Of a stretch of DNA of 64,000 bases, positions 51,853 to 60,617 are shown in pieces. Within the stretch, counting starts at the first letter, position 1, and each line of letters starts with the position of its first letter. This DNA comes from Nocardiopsis terrae (GTDB lineage Bacteria > Actinomycetota > Actinomycetes > Streptosporangiales > Streptosporangiaceae). The stretch covers positions 413,611 to 477,610 of the forward strand of contig NZ_BMXJ01000004.1 in NCBI RefSeq assembly GCF_014651695.1, given 5' to 3'. The notes beneath the pieces were generated by a model. It worked only from the letters and a program-made list of their open reading frames with translations, was not told where the DNA came from and ran no database searches. The position numbers and the translations under genes are program-made.

Positions 51853-51882
51853 TGACCGCATTGGTTCCTACGGTGACCGCAT
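51853..51882 (+). promoter_or_regulatory. Shared operator-promoter between WYL regulator and FAD oxidase
   Basis: Direct repeat TGACCGCAT at 51853-51861 and 51874-51882, start-to-start 21 bp (two helical turns). TACGGT (51869-51874) is the -10 of the rightward gene, six bases before the ATG at 51881. A regulator bound at both repeats would cover both divergent promoters. Confidence 0.5.
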
Positions 51883-53290
51883 GAGTGAGACCGGACGTGA
51901 AACCACTGAAACCACGAGGACGACCGAGGTGCTGAACGCGCTGCGGGCCGGGGTGTCCGGGCCGGTGCACGCACCCGGGAGCGGGGGCCACGAGAGGGGC
52001 CGGTCGGGGATGCAGCAGCTGGAGCGGCACGAACCCGACGCGGTGGTGGAGGCCGCCACCGCCGGGGACGTGCGCGCCGCGGCGGCGGTCGCCGCCGACC
52101 TGGGCCTGCCCGTGGCCGCGCAGCGCACCGGGCACGGCCACGGGACCGGGATGCGCGGCGGTGTCCTGGTGGACACCCGGCGCCTGTCGGGGGTCCGGGT
52201 CGACCCCGAGCGGCGCACGGCCCGCATCGGCGCCGGGGCCACCTGGCAGGACGTGGTCGACGCCGCCGCGCCGCACGGGCTCGCCCCGCTCTCGGGCAGC
52301 GCGCCCGGGGTGGGGGCGGTCTCGTACACCCTCGGCGGAGGGCTGAGCCTGCTGGGCCGCCGGTACGGGTACGCCGCCGACCACGTGCGGAACCTGGACC
52401 TGGTCACCGCGGGGGGAGAGCCCCTGCGGGTGGACGAGGGCACCGACCCGGACCTGTTCTGGGCCCTGCGCGGCGGAGGAGGCTCCTTCGGTCTGGTCAC
52501 CGGGGTGGAGCTCGACCTGTTCCCGGTGGCGCGCCTGTACGGCGGCAGCCTGTACCTGGACGCGACCCACGCCCCGCGGGCCCTGGACAGCTGGCGGCGG
52601 TGGGCGCAGGAGAGCCCCGAGGAGCTGACCTCCGGGCTGTCGGCACTGGTCTACCCGGACATGGAGGAGGTCCCCGAACCCATGCGCGGACGGCTGGTCG
52701 TCCAGGTCTCCCTGGCCTGGTCCGGCCCTGCGGAGCGGGGGCCCGACCTGGTGGAGCCGCTGCGTTCGGTCGCCCCGGTGCTCCTGGACACCCTGCGCGA
52801 ACTCCCCTACGCCGAGTCCGGGTCCGTGTTCGACGAGCACGACGACCGGGCCGGGTTCCGCGGTGAGGGGATCCTGGTGGACTCCCTGGAGCCCGGGGCC
52901 CTGACCGAGCTCCAGGGGCTGCTCTGCGCCGAACGCCCGTTCATGAGCGTGGTCTGGCTGCGCCACCTTGGCGGGGCCATGGCCCGGCCGCCCCGGGTCC
53001 CCGACGCGGTCGGCCACCGGGGCGCCGCCCACGCCCTGAGCACCCTCACCTTCGCCGGCGCCGACGGCGTCGACACCGCGGCCATGGCCGAGCTGCGTGC
53101 CGGGGTCGCGGGGCTCTTCAGCGAGCACACGCTCGGCTGTTCGGCCAACCTGAGTTTCGGCCCGGTGGGCGCGGACGAGGTGGGCGCCATGTACGAGCCC
53201 GCGACACTGCGGCGGCTGTCGCGGGTCCGGGACCGGATGGACCCGCACCGTCGGATCCACTCGAACCGTCCGATCCCGCCGGTGGGCTGA
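51881..53290 (+). CDS. FAD-binding oxidoreductase (berberine bridge enzyme-like)
   Basis: A 469-residue flavoprotein. The FAD-binding PCMH-type domain includes VAAQRTGHGHGTGMRGGVLV (usual site of the histidyl-FAD link), SGSAPGVGAVSYTLGGGLSL and LFWALRGGGGSFGLVTGVEL. The C-terminal BBE segment ends YEPATLRRLSRVRDRMDPHRR. ATG at 51881 lies six bases after the -10, so the mRNA is leaderless. Relatives oxidise sugars, alkaloids or other secondary metabolites. The divergent WYL gene suggests ligand-controlled expression. Confidence 0.85.
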   Translation: MSETGRETTETTRTTEVLNALRAGVSGPVHAPGSGGHERGRSGMQQLERHEPDAVVEAATAGDVRAAAAVAADLGLPVAAQRTGHGHGTGMRGGVLVDTRRLSGVRVDPERRTARIGAGATWQDVVDAAAPHGLAPLSGSAPGVGAVSYTLGGGLSLLGRRYGYAADHVRNLDLVTAGGEPLRVDEGTDPDLFWALRGGGGSFGLVTGVELDLFPVARLYGGSLYLDATHAPRALDSWRRWAQESPEELTSGLSALVYPDMEEVPEPMRGRLVVQVSLAWSGPAERGPDLVEPLRSVAPVLLDTLRELPYAESGSVFDEHDDRAGFRGEGILVDSLEPGALTELQGLLCAERPFMSVVWLRHLGGAMARPPRVPDAVGHRGAAHALSTLTFAGADGVDTAAMAELRAGVAGLFSEHTLGCSANLSFGPVGADEVGAMYEPATLRRLSRVRDRMDPHRRIHSNRPIPPVG

Positions 53291-53401
53291 ACCGCCGCCC
53301 CGCCCGGGTTCCGCACCGGAACCGCCGCTTCGATCCGTTTGCCCGCGGCCCGGACGCCGCCTAGCGTTCAGACATCGACCACGAAAGCGGGTGTGCGGGA
53401 C

Positions 53402-54223
53402 ATGCTGGACACGAAGGTCGTCCTCGACGGACGCGAGGTCGCCTACACCGACATCGGCGACCCGGACGGCACCCCCGTCCTGTTCTTCCACGGCGCGCCG
53501 ATGAGTCGGAGGAACCTGGTCGACCAGGACGGGGACTTCGCGGCGGCGGGGCTACGGGTGATCTCCCCGGACCGTCCCGGGTACGGGGGCTCCTCCCCCG
53601 CGCCCGGACGCACCCTCACCGGCTGGGCCGGGGACATGGCCGGATTCGCCGACGCCCTCGGCCTGGGCCGCTTCCTGGTGGCGGCGCACTCCTCCGGTGG
53701 GCCCTACGGGGTGGTCACCGCCGCGCTGCTGCCCGAACGGGTGCGCGGCACGGCCGTCCTGGGCGGGGTCACCGACTTCTCGTGGGAACCGGCCTGGGAG
53801 GGCTACGTCGAGGACGAGAAGGCCATGATGCGCCTGCCCGACGAACAGGCCGCCCTGGAGTGGGGTGAGCGCAACCTCGGAGACCGCCCCGGCGAGTGGC
53901 CCGAGCCCGACCGCGAACTGTTCGCCGAACGGCACGTCCCGCACCTGGCCGCGGCGGCCAAGGACGCCTTCGCCCAGGGAGTGGGCGGCTACACACAGGA
54001 CTCATGGGTGCAGGGCCGCCCCTGGTCCTTCGACCCGGCGGCCGCCGAGGCTCCGTTCCTGGTCGTGCACGGCTCGGAGGACACCGTCGTGCCGATGGCG
54101 CACTCCCGGCACACCGCCGACCTGGTGCCCGGGGCGGAGCTGCGCGTGCTGCCCGGCCACGGGCACGTCACCGTGCTGTGGGAGCTGCCCGGTCTGCTCA
54201 GCGAGCTCCGCGACCGCACCTGA
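53402..54223 (+). CDS. Alpha/beta hydrolase
   Basis: A 273-residue cytoplasmic hydrolase. Oxyanion region VLFFHGAPMSRR (about 27-38), nucleophile elbow VAAHSSGGPYGV (Ser about 100), aspartate FLVVHGSEDTVVPM and histidine LPGHGHVTVLWE. GTG at 53393 is an alternative start. It follows the FAD oxidase in the same direction after 111 bases and may share its control. Substrate unknown; haloalkane dehalogenase, epoxide hydrolase and esterase relatives exist. Confidence 0.82.
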   Translation: MLDTKVVLDGREVAYTDIGDPDGTPVLFFHGAPMSRRNLVDQDGDFAAAGLRVISPDRPGYGGSSPAPGRTLTGWAGDMAGFADALGLGRFLVAAHSSGGPYGVVTAALLPERVRGTAVLGGVTDFSWEPAWEGYVEDEKAMMRLPDEQAALEWGERNLGDRPGEWPEPDRELFAERHVPHLAAAAKDAFAQGVGGYTQDSWVQGRPWSFDPAAAEAPFLVVHGSEDTVVPMAHSRHTADLVPGAELRVLPGHGHVTVLWELPGLLSELRDRT

Positions 54224-54337
54224 ACGGGGGCCTCGGGCTGCGCCCGGGCGGGCGCCGTGGCCGGGCGGGCGCCCGTTCGCCCCGTGACCGGGGGCACGCC
54301 CGACCCACCCCGGCCCCGCGCCTAGAGTTGGTGGGCT

Positions 54338-55219
54338 ATGAACAACACTGAGCAGCAGCGGCCCCGGCCCCCGGCCGAGCGGACCCCGGTCGGAGCACAC
54401 GTACCCGTGGCGGGCGGTATGGCCACCAAGGGGCTGGCCTACGCGGAGAGGATCGGCGCCGAGACGGTCCAGGTGTTCGTGTCCAACCCCCGCGGGTGGG
54501 CCACCAACGACGGTGACCCGGCGCAGGACGCGATGATGCGTGAGCGCACCGACCTGCCGAAGTTCGTGCACTCCCCCTACCTGATCAACCCCGGCACCCC
54601 CAACGAGGAGACCGCCGCCAAGTCGCTGGTCTCCCTGGAGCACGCCCTGCGCCGCGGCGCGCAGATCGGCGCCCTGGGCGTGGTGATGCACACCGGTTCG
54701 GCCGTCTCCGGTGGTCGCGAGGCCGGACTGGAGCGCGTCCGCACCCGGCTGCTCCCGCTCCTGGAGGGGCTCGGCGAGGACGTCCCCCCGGTGCTGTTGG
54801 AGCCGATGGCCGGTCAGGGCCAGGTCCTGTGCGCCACCGTCGACGACCTCGTCCCCTACTTCGAGGCCCTGGACTGGCACCCGAACGTGGGCGTGTGCCT
54901 GGACACCGCGCACCTGTTCGCGGCCGGGCACGACATCTCCACCGTCGGGGGCATGCGCGAGGCCCTGGACCGCTTCGGCGAGGTGGTGGGAGCCGACCGG
55001 CTCAAGCTGATCCACGGCAACGACTCCAAGGCTCCGTGCGGCAGCAACAAGGACCGGCACGAGAACATCGGCAAGGGCCACATCGGCGCCGCGCCCTTCG
55101 CGGAGCTGTTCCGGCACCCGGTGACCGCCGGGATCCCCGTCACCCTGGAGACCCCGGGCCCGGAGGGCCCGCACGCCGAGGACGTGACCACCCTCAAGAA
55201 GCTGCGCGCCGAGGCCTGA
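54338..55219 (+). CDS. nfo: Deoxyribonuclease IV (endonuclease IV)
   Basis: A 293-residue AP endonuclease of the TIM-barrel family 2 type, which nicks DNA 5' to abasic sites in base-excision repair. Metal ligands appear in FVHSPYLINP, VVMHTGSAVSGG, LLEPMAGQGQ, VCLDTAHLFAAGHD, LIHGNDSK, RHENIGKGHIG and TLETPGPEG. A TAGAGT -10 (54323-54328) lies nine bases before the ATG, leaving almost no leader. The short Pro-rich N-terminal extension is not part of the barrel. Confidence 0.92.
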   Translation: MNNTEQQRPRPPAERTPVGAHVPVAGGMATKGLAYAERIGAETVQVFVSNPRGWATNDGDPAQDAMMRERTDLPKFVHSPYLINPGTPNEETAAKSLVSLEHALRRGAQIGALGVVMHTGSAVSGGREAGLERVRTRLLPLLEGLGEDVPPVLLEPMAGQGQVLCATVDDLVPYFEALDWHPNVGVCLDTAHLFAAGHDISTVGGMREALDRFGEVVGADRLKLIHGNDSKAPCGSNKDRHENIGKGHIGAAPFAELFRHPVTAGIPVTLETPGPEGPHAEDVTTLKKLRAEA

Positions 55220-55273
55220 CGCCAGTACCGGCGCCCGGGGGACCTGGAGGCCCGGCTTCCGGGGCCCGGACGG

Positions 55274-56656
55274 TCACCGCCCGGCAGCCTCCGTGGTGAG
55301 CCGGGCGGCGGCCTCGTCGGCCAGCCGTGCGGTCTCGGCGATGATCCTCCGGGCCAGGAAGGTGGCCAGGAGGATCACGGCACCGCCCACCAGGTAGGGC
55401 AGGGCCAGGTCGATCCGGCCGAGCAGGCCGCCGAGCAGAGCGCCGACCGGGGCCAGCCCCCAGCCGATCGTCTTGCTGGCCCCGGCGATCCGGCCCCGGA
55501 CCGCGTTCGGGACCACCGTCTGGAAGTAGAGTCCGGCGGCGACGTTGGACACGACCACGCAGAAACCGACGCCGGCCAGGGCGAGGAAGGCGAGGCGGGG
55601 TTCCGTGGCGAGGCCCGCCGCCACCAGGAACAGTCCCGCTCCGGCGTAACCCCTGGTCACGACCGTGCGACGGCCGACCCGCCGCAGGAGGCGGGCGGCC
55701 ACGAGGGAGCCGAGGACGCCGCCGACCGCGCTGGAGAGCAGGAAGAGCCCGAAGAGGGTGATGGGGACCCCCAGGGCGTTCTGGGCGTAGAGGCCCAGCA
55801 GGGACGCGGTCATGTTCATGCCGATCATCAGTCCGGCGTTGCAGAGCATGTTGCCGCGCAGGATGCGGTCGGTGAAGACCATCCGGAACCCCTCACCGAG
55901 CGAGCGGAGGAAGCCCTGCCGGTCCCGGCCCTCGCTTCCCTCTGCCCCGGCGCCTGCGTCGGCTCCGTCGGGGCCCGGCGGCGGGGTGTGCCTGCGCCAC
56001 ACCAGCGGGATGGCGCACAGCAGCACGGCGCACAGCGCGTAGGCTCCGGCGATCCCCAGCAGGGGTGCGACGGCGCCGGCGGCGAACAGGAAACCGGCGA
56101 CCGGGCGGCCCAGGCAGTCCTGGGCGACCAGGCGTCCGCCCTCCAGGCGGCTGTTGGCCCGGTCCAGCAACCGGGCGGGGACCAGTTCGACGACGGCGAT
56201 GCGACTGGCCGGGTCGGAGACGGTCTCGCAGGCGATGACCACGAACATGGCCGCGTACAGCAGCCAGATGGAGAGGTGGCCGGTGAGCATCGCTCCCGCC
56301 AGAGCGAGCATGGTCAGGGCCGCGGCAGCGTTGGCCACCGCCATGGCACGCATCCGGTTCACCCGGTCGATGAGCAGCCCGGACAGGGGGGACAGCAGCA
56401 GCCAGGGCAGGAAGCGGGTGGCGGTCAGCCCGGAGACCAGGAAGGGGTCCTGGGTGAGGGTGGTGGCGATCAGCGGCAGGGCCACGAGGATCATGCCGTC
56501 GCCCAGGTTGGTGAAGACCCCGGCGCCCCAGAAGCGGTGGAAGGTGCCGCTGAGGCGCCGGTCCCGGGGGGCGGTTCCGGCGGTGGGGGGCGGGGTGTCC
56601 GGGGGCGGGGTGTTCGGGGGTGCGGCGCCGGCGGTGCCGGCGGGGGCTGGGGGCAC
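55274..56656 (-). CDS. MFS transporter
   Basis: A 460-residue major facilitator with about 12 hydrophobic segments. N-terminal GAGVFTNLGDGMILVALPL and the loop LLIDRVNRMRAM between spans 2 and 3 mark the family; a cytoplasmic loop rich in Gly/Asp/Glu separates the halves. The Pro-rich N-terminus is unusual. GTG at 56656 follows CAGGAGA. It lies 34 bases behind an ArsR-type regulator gene and is probably in its operon, so the regulator's ligand is likely its substrate. Related to macrolide-efflux (MefA-like) exporters. Confidence 0.85.
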   Translation of the reverse strand: MPPAPAGTAGAAPPNTPPPDTPPPTAGTAPRDRRLSGTFHRFWGAGVFTNLGDGMILVALPLIATTLTQDPFLVSGLTATRFLPWLLLSPLSGLLIDRVNRMRAMAVANAAAALTMLALAGAMLTGHLSIWLLYAAMFVVIACETVSDPASRIAVVELVPARLLDRANSRLEGGRLVAQDCLGRPVAGFLFAAGAVAPLLGIAGAYALCAVLLCAIPLVWRRHTPPPGPDGADAGAGAEGSEGRDRQGFLRSLGEGFRMVFTDRILRGNMLCNAGLMIGMNMTASLLGLYAQNALGVPITLFGLFLLSSAVGGVLGSLVAARLLRRVGRRTVVTRGYAGAGLFLVAAGLATEPRLAFLALAGVGFCVVVSNVAAGLYFQTVVPNAVRGRIAGASKTIGWGLAPVGALLGGLLGRIDLALPYLVGGAVILLATFLARRIIAETARLADEAAARLTTEAAGR

Positions 56657-56690
56657 AGTGGTCTCCTGAAGAGGGCGGGGGCTCAGGTGG

Positions 56691-57374
56691 CTACTGGTCG
56701 GCGGGGGCGCCGTCGTCGCCGTCCGCGGGCGTGTCCGGGACGACGGGAGCCTCCTCCGGTCCGAGGAGGTTGGGGAACAGGTCGGTCTGGAGCTCGACGG
56801 ACTCGGTGTCGGGGTGGCTCCGGGCCGTGCGCCCCTGGAAGGGGAGCGAGCGCTCCCGGACGAAGGCCTGGAGGTCCCTGGCGAACTCCTCGGCCTCCTC
56901 CGGACTCATCCGCACGTGCGCGACCGAGTCCTGTGCCGCCTGGATCCAGCGGCGCACCTCCGGATCGTCGGGCCGTTCGCCGCTGAGGGCGTGCCACTGA
57001 CGGAGCCGTTCACGGCGCCCGCCGTAGTAGCGGTCCAGGACGATCTCGGCGGCCTCGCGGGTGGCGGGACCGCGCAGGAGTTCGGTTCCCCGCACGCGCC
57101 AGCCGCCGGGGCGGAGCCGCCACCAGCGGTCGCGTTGGCCGGGGCCCGGTTCGACCTCGACGAACCCGTACCGGGCGAGCTGGCGCAGGTGGTAGCTGGT
57201 GGACCCGCTGCTCTCCCCCAGCCGGTTGCCGAGGATGGTCGCGGTCGCGGGCCCGTGGACGGAGAGTTCGTCCAGGATCCGGGCGCGCAGGGGGTGGGCC
57301 AGGCCGCGCAGGGCGTCGGCGCCGACCTCCATGGGGCCGGGTTCGGGCGCCGCCGGGTTCTCTTCCTCGCTCAT
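56691..57374 (-). CDS. ArsR-type winged-helix regulator
   Basis: A 227-residue regulator. The winged helix lies at about 20-95 (LAHPLRARILDELSVHGPAT, GESSGSTSYHLRQLARYG), with recognition helix SSGSTSYHLRQL. The C-terminal 130 residues are helical and acidic, probably a dimerisation or ligand domain. No metal-binding cysteines are seen, so it is not a metal sensor of the classical ArsR type. ATG lies six bases after a TATGCT -10, so it is leaderless. Operator-like repeats in the -35 region point to self-regulation together with the MFS gene. Confidence 0.83.
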   Translation of the reverse strand: MSEEENPAAPEPGPMEVGADALRGLAHPLRARILDELSVHGPATATILGNRLGESSGSTSYHLRQLARYGFVEVEPGPGQRDRWWRLRPGGWRVRGTELLRGPATREAAEIVLDRYYGGRRERLRQWHALSGERPDDPEVRRWIQAAQDSVAHVRMSPEEAEEFARDLQAFVRERSLPFQGRTARSHPDTESVELQTDLFPNLLGPEEAPVVPDTPADGDDGAPADQ

Positions 57375-57380
57375 GCTCGC

Positions 57381-57436
57381 AGCATACGCCAAAGCTTTCT
57401 TTGCAAAGCTAACTTTGCAGAGTTTTCTTTGCGAAA
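57381..57436 (-). promoter_or_regulatory. ArsR promoter with three 14-bp-spaced operator repeats
   Basis: -10 TATGCT at 57381-57386 (minus strand). On the plus strand CTTTGCAAAG (57399-57408), CTTTGCAGAG (57413-57422) and CTTTGCGAAA (57427-57436) recur at exactly 14 bp, preceded by AAAGCTTT (57391-57398). The first repeat covers the -35 position. Confidence 0.6.
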
Positions 57437-57554
57437 CTTCCGGTGCCGCGTACCGGAGCGCCGGGAACCTCCCTCCCCGAAGAGCCGTCCCATGGGTGAC
57501 AATGAACAGGGGCCGACGCGGGGCCGGACCCGGAGTAAAGGAGGGTGTTACCGC

Positions 57555-57899
57555 ATGGAGCCGTTCTCCATGGTCATCGGGGTGGCGATCGCGATCGGCG
57601 GGTTCCTGGCCGGCCGTCACACGGCCAACCGCCGGGCCAGGCAGGAACTCCAGCAGCACCAGAACGGCCGCAGGGCCCTCCCCCGGGGCCAGCAGACACC
57701 CCAGCCGATCTGCGGTTGCGGCCACAACCTGGTCTTCCACGACCAGGAGACCAAGCGCTGCCAGACCCAGGTCGTCATCCCCGGCCGCTGGACCGGGCAG
57801 GCCACCTCCACCTACCGCCAGTGCATGTGCCAGGGCTACCGCGGCCCCGTGCCCGTCGACGAGTACTACGCCCCCGACTACCTCGACGGCACCAACTGA
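57555..57899 (+). CDS. Small cysteine-containing protein with N-terminal anchor
   Basis: A 114-residue protein. Residues 3-22 are hydrophobic (PFSMVIGVAIAIGGFLAGR). The rest holds CGCGHNLVFHD, RCQTQV and CMCQGYRGP, five cysteines plus histidines that could bind zinc, in a rubredoxin- or ribbon-like arrangement. AAAGGAGGG lies 10 bases before the ATG. Unrelated to neighbouring genes by sequence. I do not recognise the family; similar short proteins occur in actinomycetes. Confidence 0.65.
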   Translation: MEPFSMVIGVAIAIGGFLAGRHTANRRARQELQQHQNGRRALPRGQQTPQPICGCGHNLVFHDQETKRCQTQVVIPGRWTGQATSTYRQCMCQGYRGPVPVDEYYAPDYLDGTN

Positions 57900-58068
57900 G
57901 CGGAGCCTCCCGGCTCCGGCCCGGCCCCTGCCCCGGACGTCCCGGGCCCGAGCACGCACCGCCGTGCGGGAACCTGGGAGTGCGGACGGCGACGCGCCGG
58001 AGTGACAACGCCCGCGCGCACCGCGAGAATGTCCGCGCACCGAACAGCCAGAGAGTGGACGTTAACTC

Positions 58069-60507
58069 GTGACGACCCCTGTGACACCCACGATCGACCA
58101 GCGCATCGCCGAGGAGCTCGGCGTCGGCGCGCACCAGGTCAGCTCCGCCGTCGACATGCTCGACGCCGGGTCGACCGTGCCCTTCATCGCCCGGTACCGC
58201 AAGGAGGCGACCGGGGCGCTGGACGACGTCCAGCTGCGCGCCCTCGAGGAACGCCTGCGCTACCTGCGTGAACTGGCCGAACGCCGGAGCGCGATCCTGG
58301 AGTCGATCCGTTCCCAGGGCAAGTTGGACGACGCGTTGGAGGCCCGCATCAACGCGGCCGACTCCAAGGCCCGCCTGGAGGACATCTACCTCCCCTACAA
58401 GCCCAAACGCCGCACCAAGGCCCAGACCGCCCGCGAGGCCGGCCTCGAACCGCTCGCCGAGACCCTGTTCGGGGACCCGGACCAGGACCCGCAGGTACTC
58501 GCCGCCTCCTACGTCGACGCCGACAGGGGCGTGGCCGACGCCAAGGCCGCCCTGGACGGCGCCCGCGCGATCCTCGTGGAGCGCTTCGCCGAGGACGCCG
58601 ACCTCACCGGTCACCTGCGCGAACGCCTGTGGAAGAAGGGGCGCCTGGGCTCGGCGGTCCGCGAGGGCAAGGAGGAGTCCGGAGCCAAGTTCGCCGACTA
58701 CTTCGACTTCTCCGAACCCCTGACCGCGCTCCCCTCGCACCGCGTCCTGGCCATGTACCGCGGCGAGAAGGAGGAGGTCCTCACCCTCTCCCTGGAGCCG
58801 GAGGAGGCCCCCGAGGCGGGCCCCGACGGCACCGTGCCGCGCAGCAGCTACGAGAACGCCATCGCCGCCCACTTCGGGATCGTGGACCGGGGCCGCCCCG
58901 CCGACCGCTGGCTCCAGGACACCGTGCGCTGGGCCTGGCGCACCCGCATCCTGGTCCGGCTCGACATCGACGTGCGGATGCGCCTGTGGCAGCAGGCCGA
59001 GGACGACGGCGTCAACGTCTTCGCCGCCAACCTGCGCGACCTGCTGCTGGCCGCCCCCGCGGGCAGCCGCGCCACGCTGGGCCTGGACCCGGGTCTGCGG
59101 ACCGGGGTGAAGGTCGCCGTCACCGACCCGACCGGCAAGGTCGTGGCCACCGACACCGTCTTCCCGCACGCCCCGCGCCGCGACTGGGACGGGTCGATCG
59201 ACCGCCTCGCCAAACTGTGCGCCGCCCACGGTGTGGAGCTGGTCGCCATCGGCAACGGCACCGCCTCCCGGGAGACGGACAAGCTCGCGGGCGACCTGAT
59301 CAAACGCCACCCCGAACTCGGGCTCACCAAGGTGATGGTGTCGGAGGCGGGCGCGTCGGTGTACTCGGCGTCGGCCTACGCCACCGAGGAGCTGCCGGAC
59401 CTGGACGTGTCCCTGCGCGGGGCCGCCTCCATCGCCCGGCGCCTGCAGGACCCCCTCGCGGAGCTGGTCAAGATCGACCCCAAGTCCATCGGTGTGGGCC
59501 AGTACCAGCACGACCTGGCCGAGGCGAAGCTGTCCCGCTCCCTGGACGCGGTGGTCGAGGACTGCGTGAACGGTGTGGGCGTGGACGTCAACACCGCCTC
59601 CGTGCCGCTGCTGACCCGGGTCTCGGGTGTGACCTCCACCCTGGCCCGCAACATCGTCTCGCACCGCGACGCCAACGGCCCCTTCCGGACCCGTGAGGCC
59701 CTGCGTTCGGTGCCGCGGCTGGGCCCCAAGGCCTTCGAGCAGTGCGCGGGCTTCCTGCGGGTGCCGGGCGGCGACGACCCGCTGGACGCCTCCGCGGTGC
59801 ACCCCGAGGCCTACCCCGTGGTCCGTCGCATCCTGGACCGGACCGGCAGCGACCTGCCGTCGCTGATCGGCAACAGCAAGGCGCTGTCCGCCGTCCGCCC
59901 GGAGGAGTTCGTCGACGACAAGTTCGGGCTGCCGACCGTCACCGACATCCTCAGCGAGCTGGACAAGCCCGGACGCGACCCGCGCCCCGCCTTCACCACC
60001 GCCACCTTCAAGGAGGGTGTGGAGAAGCTGGACGACCTGGAGCAGGGCATGGTCCTGGAGGGCGTGGTCACCAACGTGGCCGCCTTCGGCGCCTTCGTGG
60101 ACGTGGGTGTGCACCAGGACGGCCTGGTGCACGTGTCGGCCCTTTCGCACAGGTTCGTGGAGGACCCGCGCGAGATCGTCAAGCCGGGCGACATCGTCAG
60201 GGTCAAGGTCCAGGACGTGGACATCCCGCGCAAGCGCATCTCGCTGACCATGCGCCTGGACGACGAGGCCCCGGCCTCCGGCGGTCAGGGAGGCGGCCGG
60301 GGTGAGCGCGGCGGCCGCGGCGGACAGGGCGACAACGGTCGCCGGGCCAACGGCGGCAGGGGCGGTGAGCAGCGCCGCGGCGGCGGCAACGGCCGCCAGA
60401 ACAACGGTGGCCGCGGCAACGGCGGCCGCGGGGGCCGCGACAGCTCCCCGGCGGCCTCGGGCGCCATGGCCGACGCGCTGCGCCGCGCCGGTCTGACCAA
60501 GGGCTGA
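58069..60507 (+). CDS. tex: Tex family transcription accessory/RNA-binding protein
   Basis: An 812-residue Tex protein. The N-terminal helical region (VDMLDAGSTVPFIARYRKEATG) is followed by the YqgF-like domain (TLGLDPGLRTGVKVAVTD, about 345), helix-hairpin-helix motifs (TREALRSVPRLGPKAFEQCAGF) and an S1 RNA-binding domain (about 650-725, GMVLEGVVTNVAAFGAFVDV). The last 80 residues are Gly/Arg/Asn-rich, like an RGG tail. Tex binds nucleic acids and the transcription machinery; precise role is unsettled. GTG start at 58069. A strong terminator follows. Confidence 0.93.
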   Translation: MTTPVTPTIDQRIAEELGVGAHQVSSAVDMLDAGSTVPFIARYRKEATGALDDVQLRALEERLRYLRELAERRSAILESIRSQGKLDDALEARINAADSKARLEDIYLPYKPKRRTKAQTAREAGLEPLAETLFGDPDQDPQVLAASYVDADRGVADAKAALDGARAILVERFAEDADLTGHLRERLWKKGRLGSAVREGKEESGAKFADYFDFSEPLTALPSHRVLAMYRGEKEEVLTLSLEPEEAPEAGPDGTVPRSSYENAIAAHFGIVDRGRPADRWLQDTVRWAWRTRILVRLDIDVRMRLWQQAEDDGVNVFAANLRDLLLAAPAGSRATLGLDPGLRTGVKVAVTDPTGKVVATDTVFPHAPRRDWDGSIDRLAKLCAAHGVELVAIGNGTASRETDKLAGDLIKRHPELGLTKVMVSEAGASVYSASAYATEELPDLDVSLRGAASIARRLQDPLAELVKIDPKSIGVGQYQHDLAEAKLSRSLDAVVEDCVNGVGVDVNTASVPLLTRVSGVTSTLARNIVSHRDANGPFRTREALRSVPRLGPKAFEQCAGFLRVPGGDDPLDASAVHPEAYPVVRRILDRTGSDLPSLIGNSKALSAVRPEEFVDDKFGLPTVTDILSELDKPGRDPRPAFTTATFKEGVEKLDDLEQGMVLEGVVTNVAAFGAFVDVGVHQDGLVHVSALSHRFVEDPREIVKPGDIVRVKVQDVDIPRKRISLTMRLDDEAPASGGQGGGRGERGGRGGQGDNGRRANGGRGGEQRRGGGNGRQNNGGRGNGGRGGRDSSPAASGAMADALRRAGLTKG

Positions 60508-60522
60508 CCGGGCCGCGGACGA

Positions 60523-60552
60523 GGAGACGGAGGGGCCCACCCCTCCGTCTCC
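60523..60552. terminator. Bidirectional terminator
   Basis: Perfect 13-bp stem GGAGACGGAGGGG/CCCCTCCGTCTCC with loop CCCA, between tex and the convergent glycosyltransferase gene. Confidence 0.8.
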
Positions 60553-60617
60553 CTCCAGGAAGACCCGGCCCCGCCCAGCTCCGGAAGGCCCGTGAGCGGT
60601 TCCGTCGCCGGACCGGC

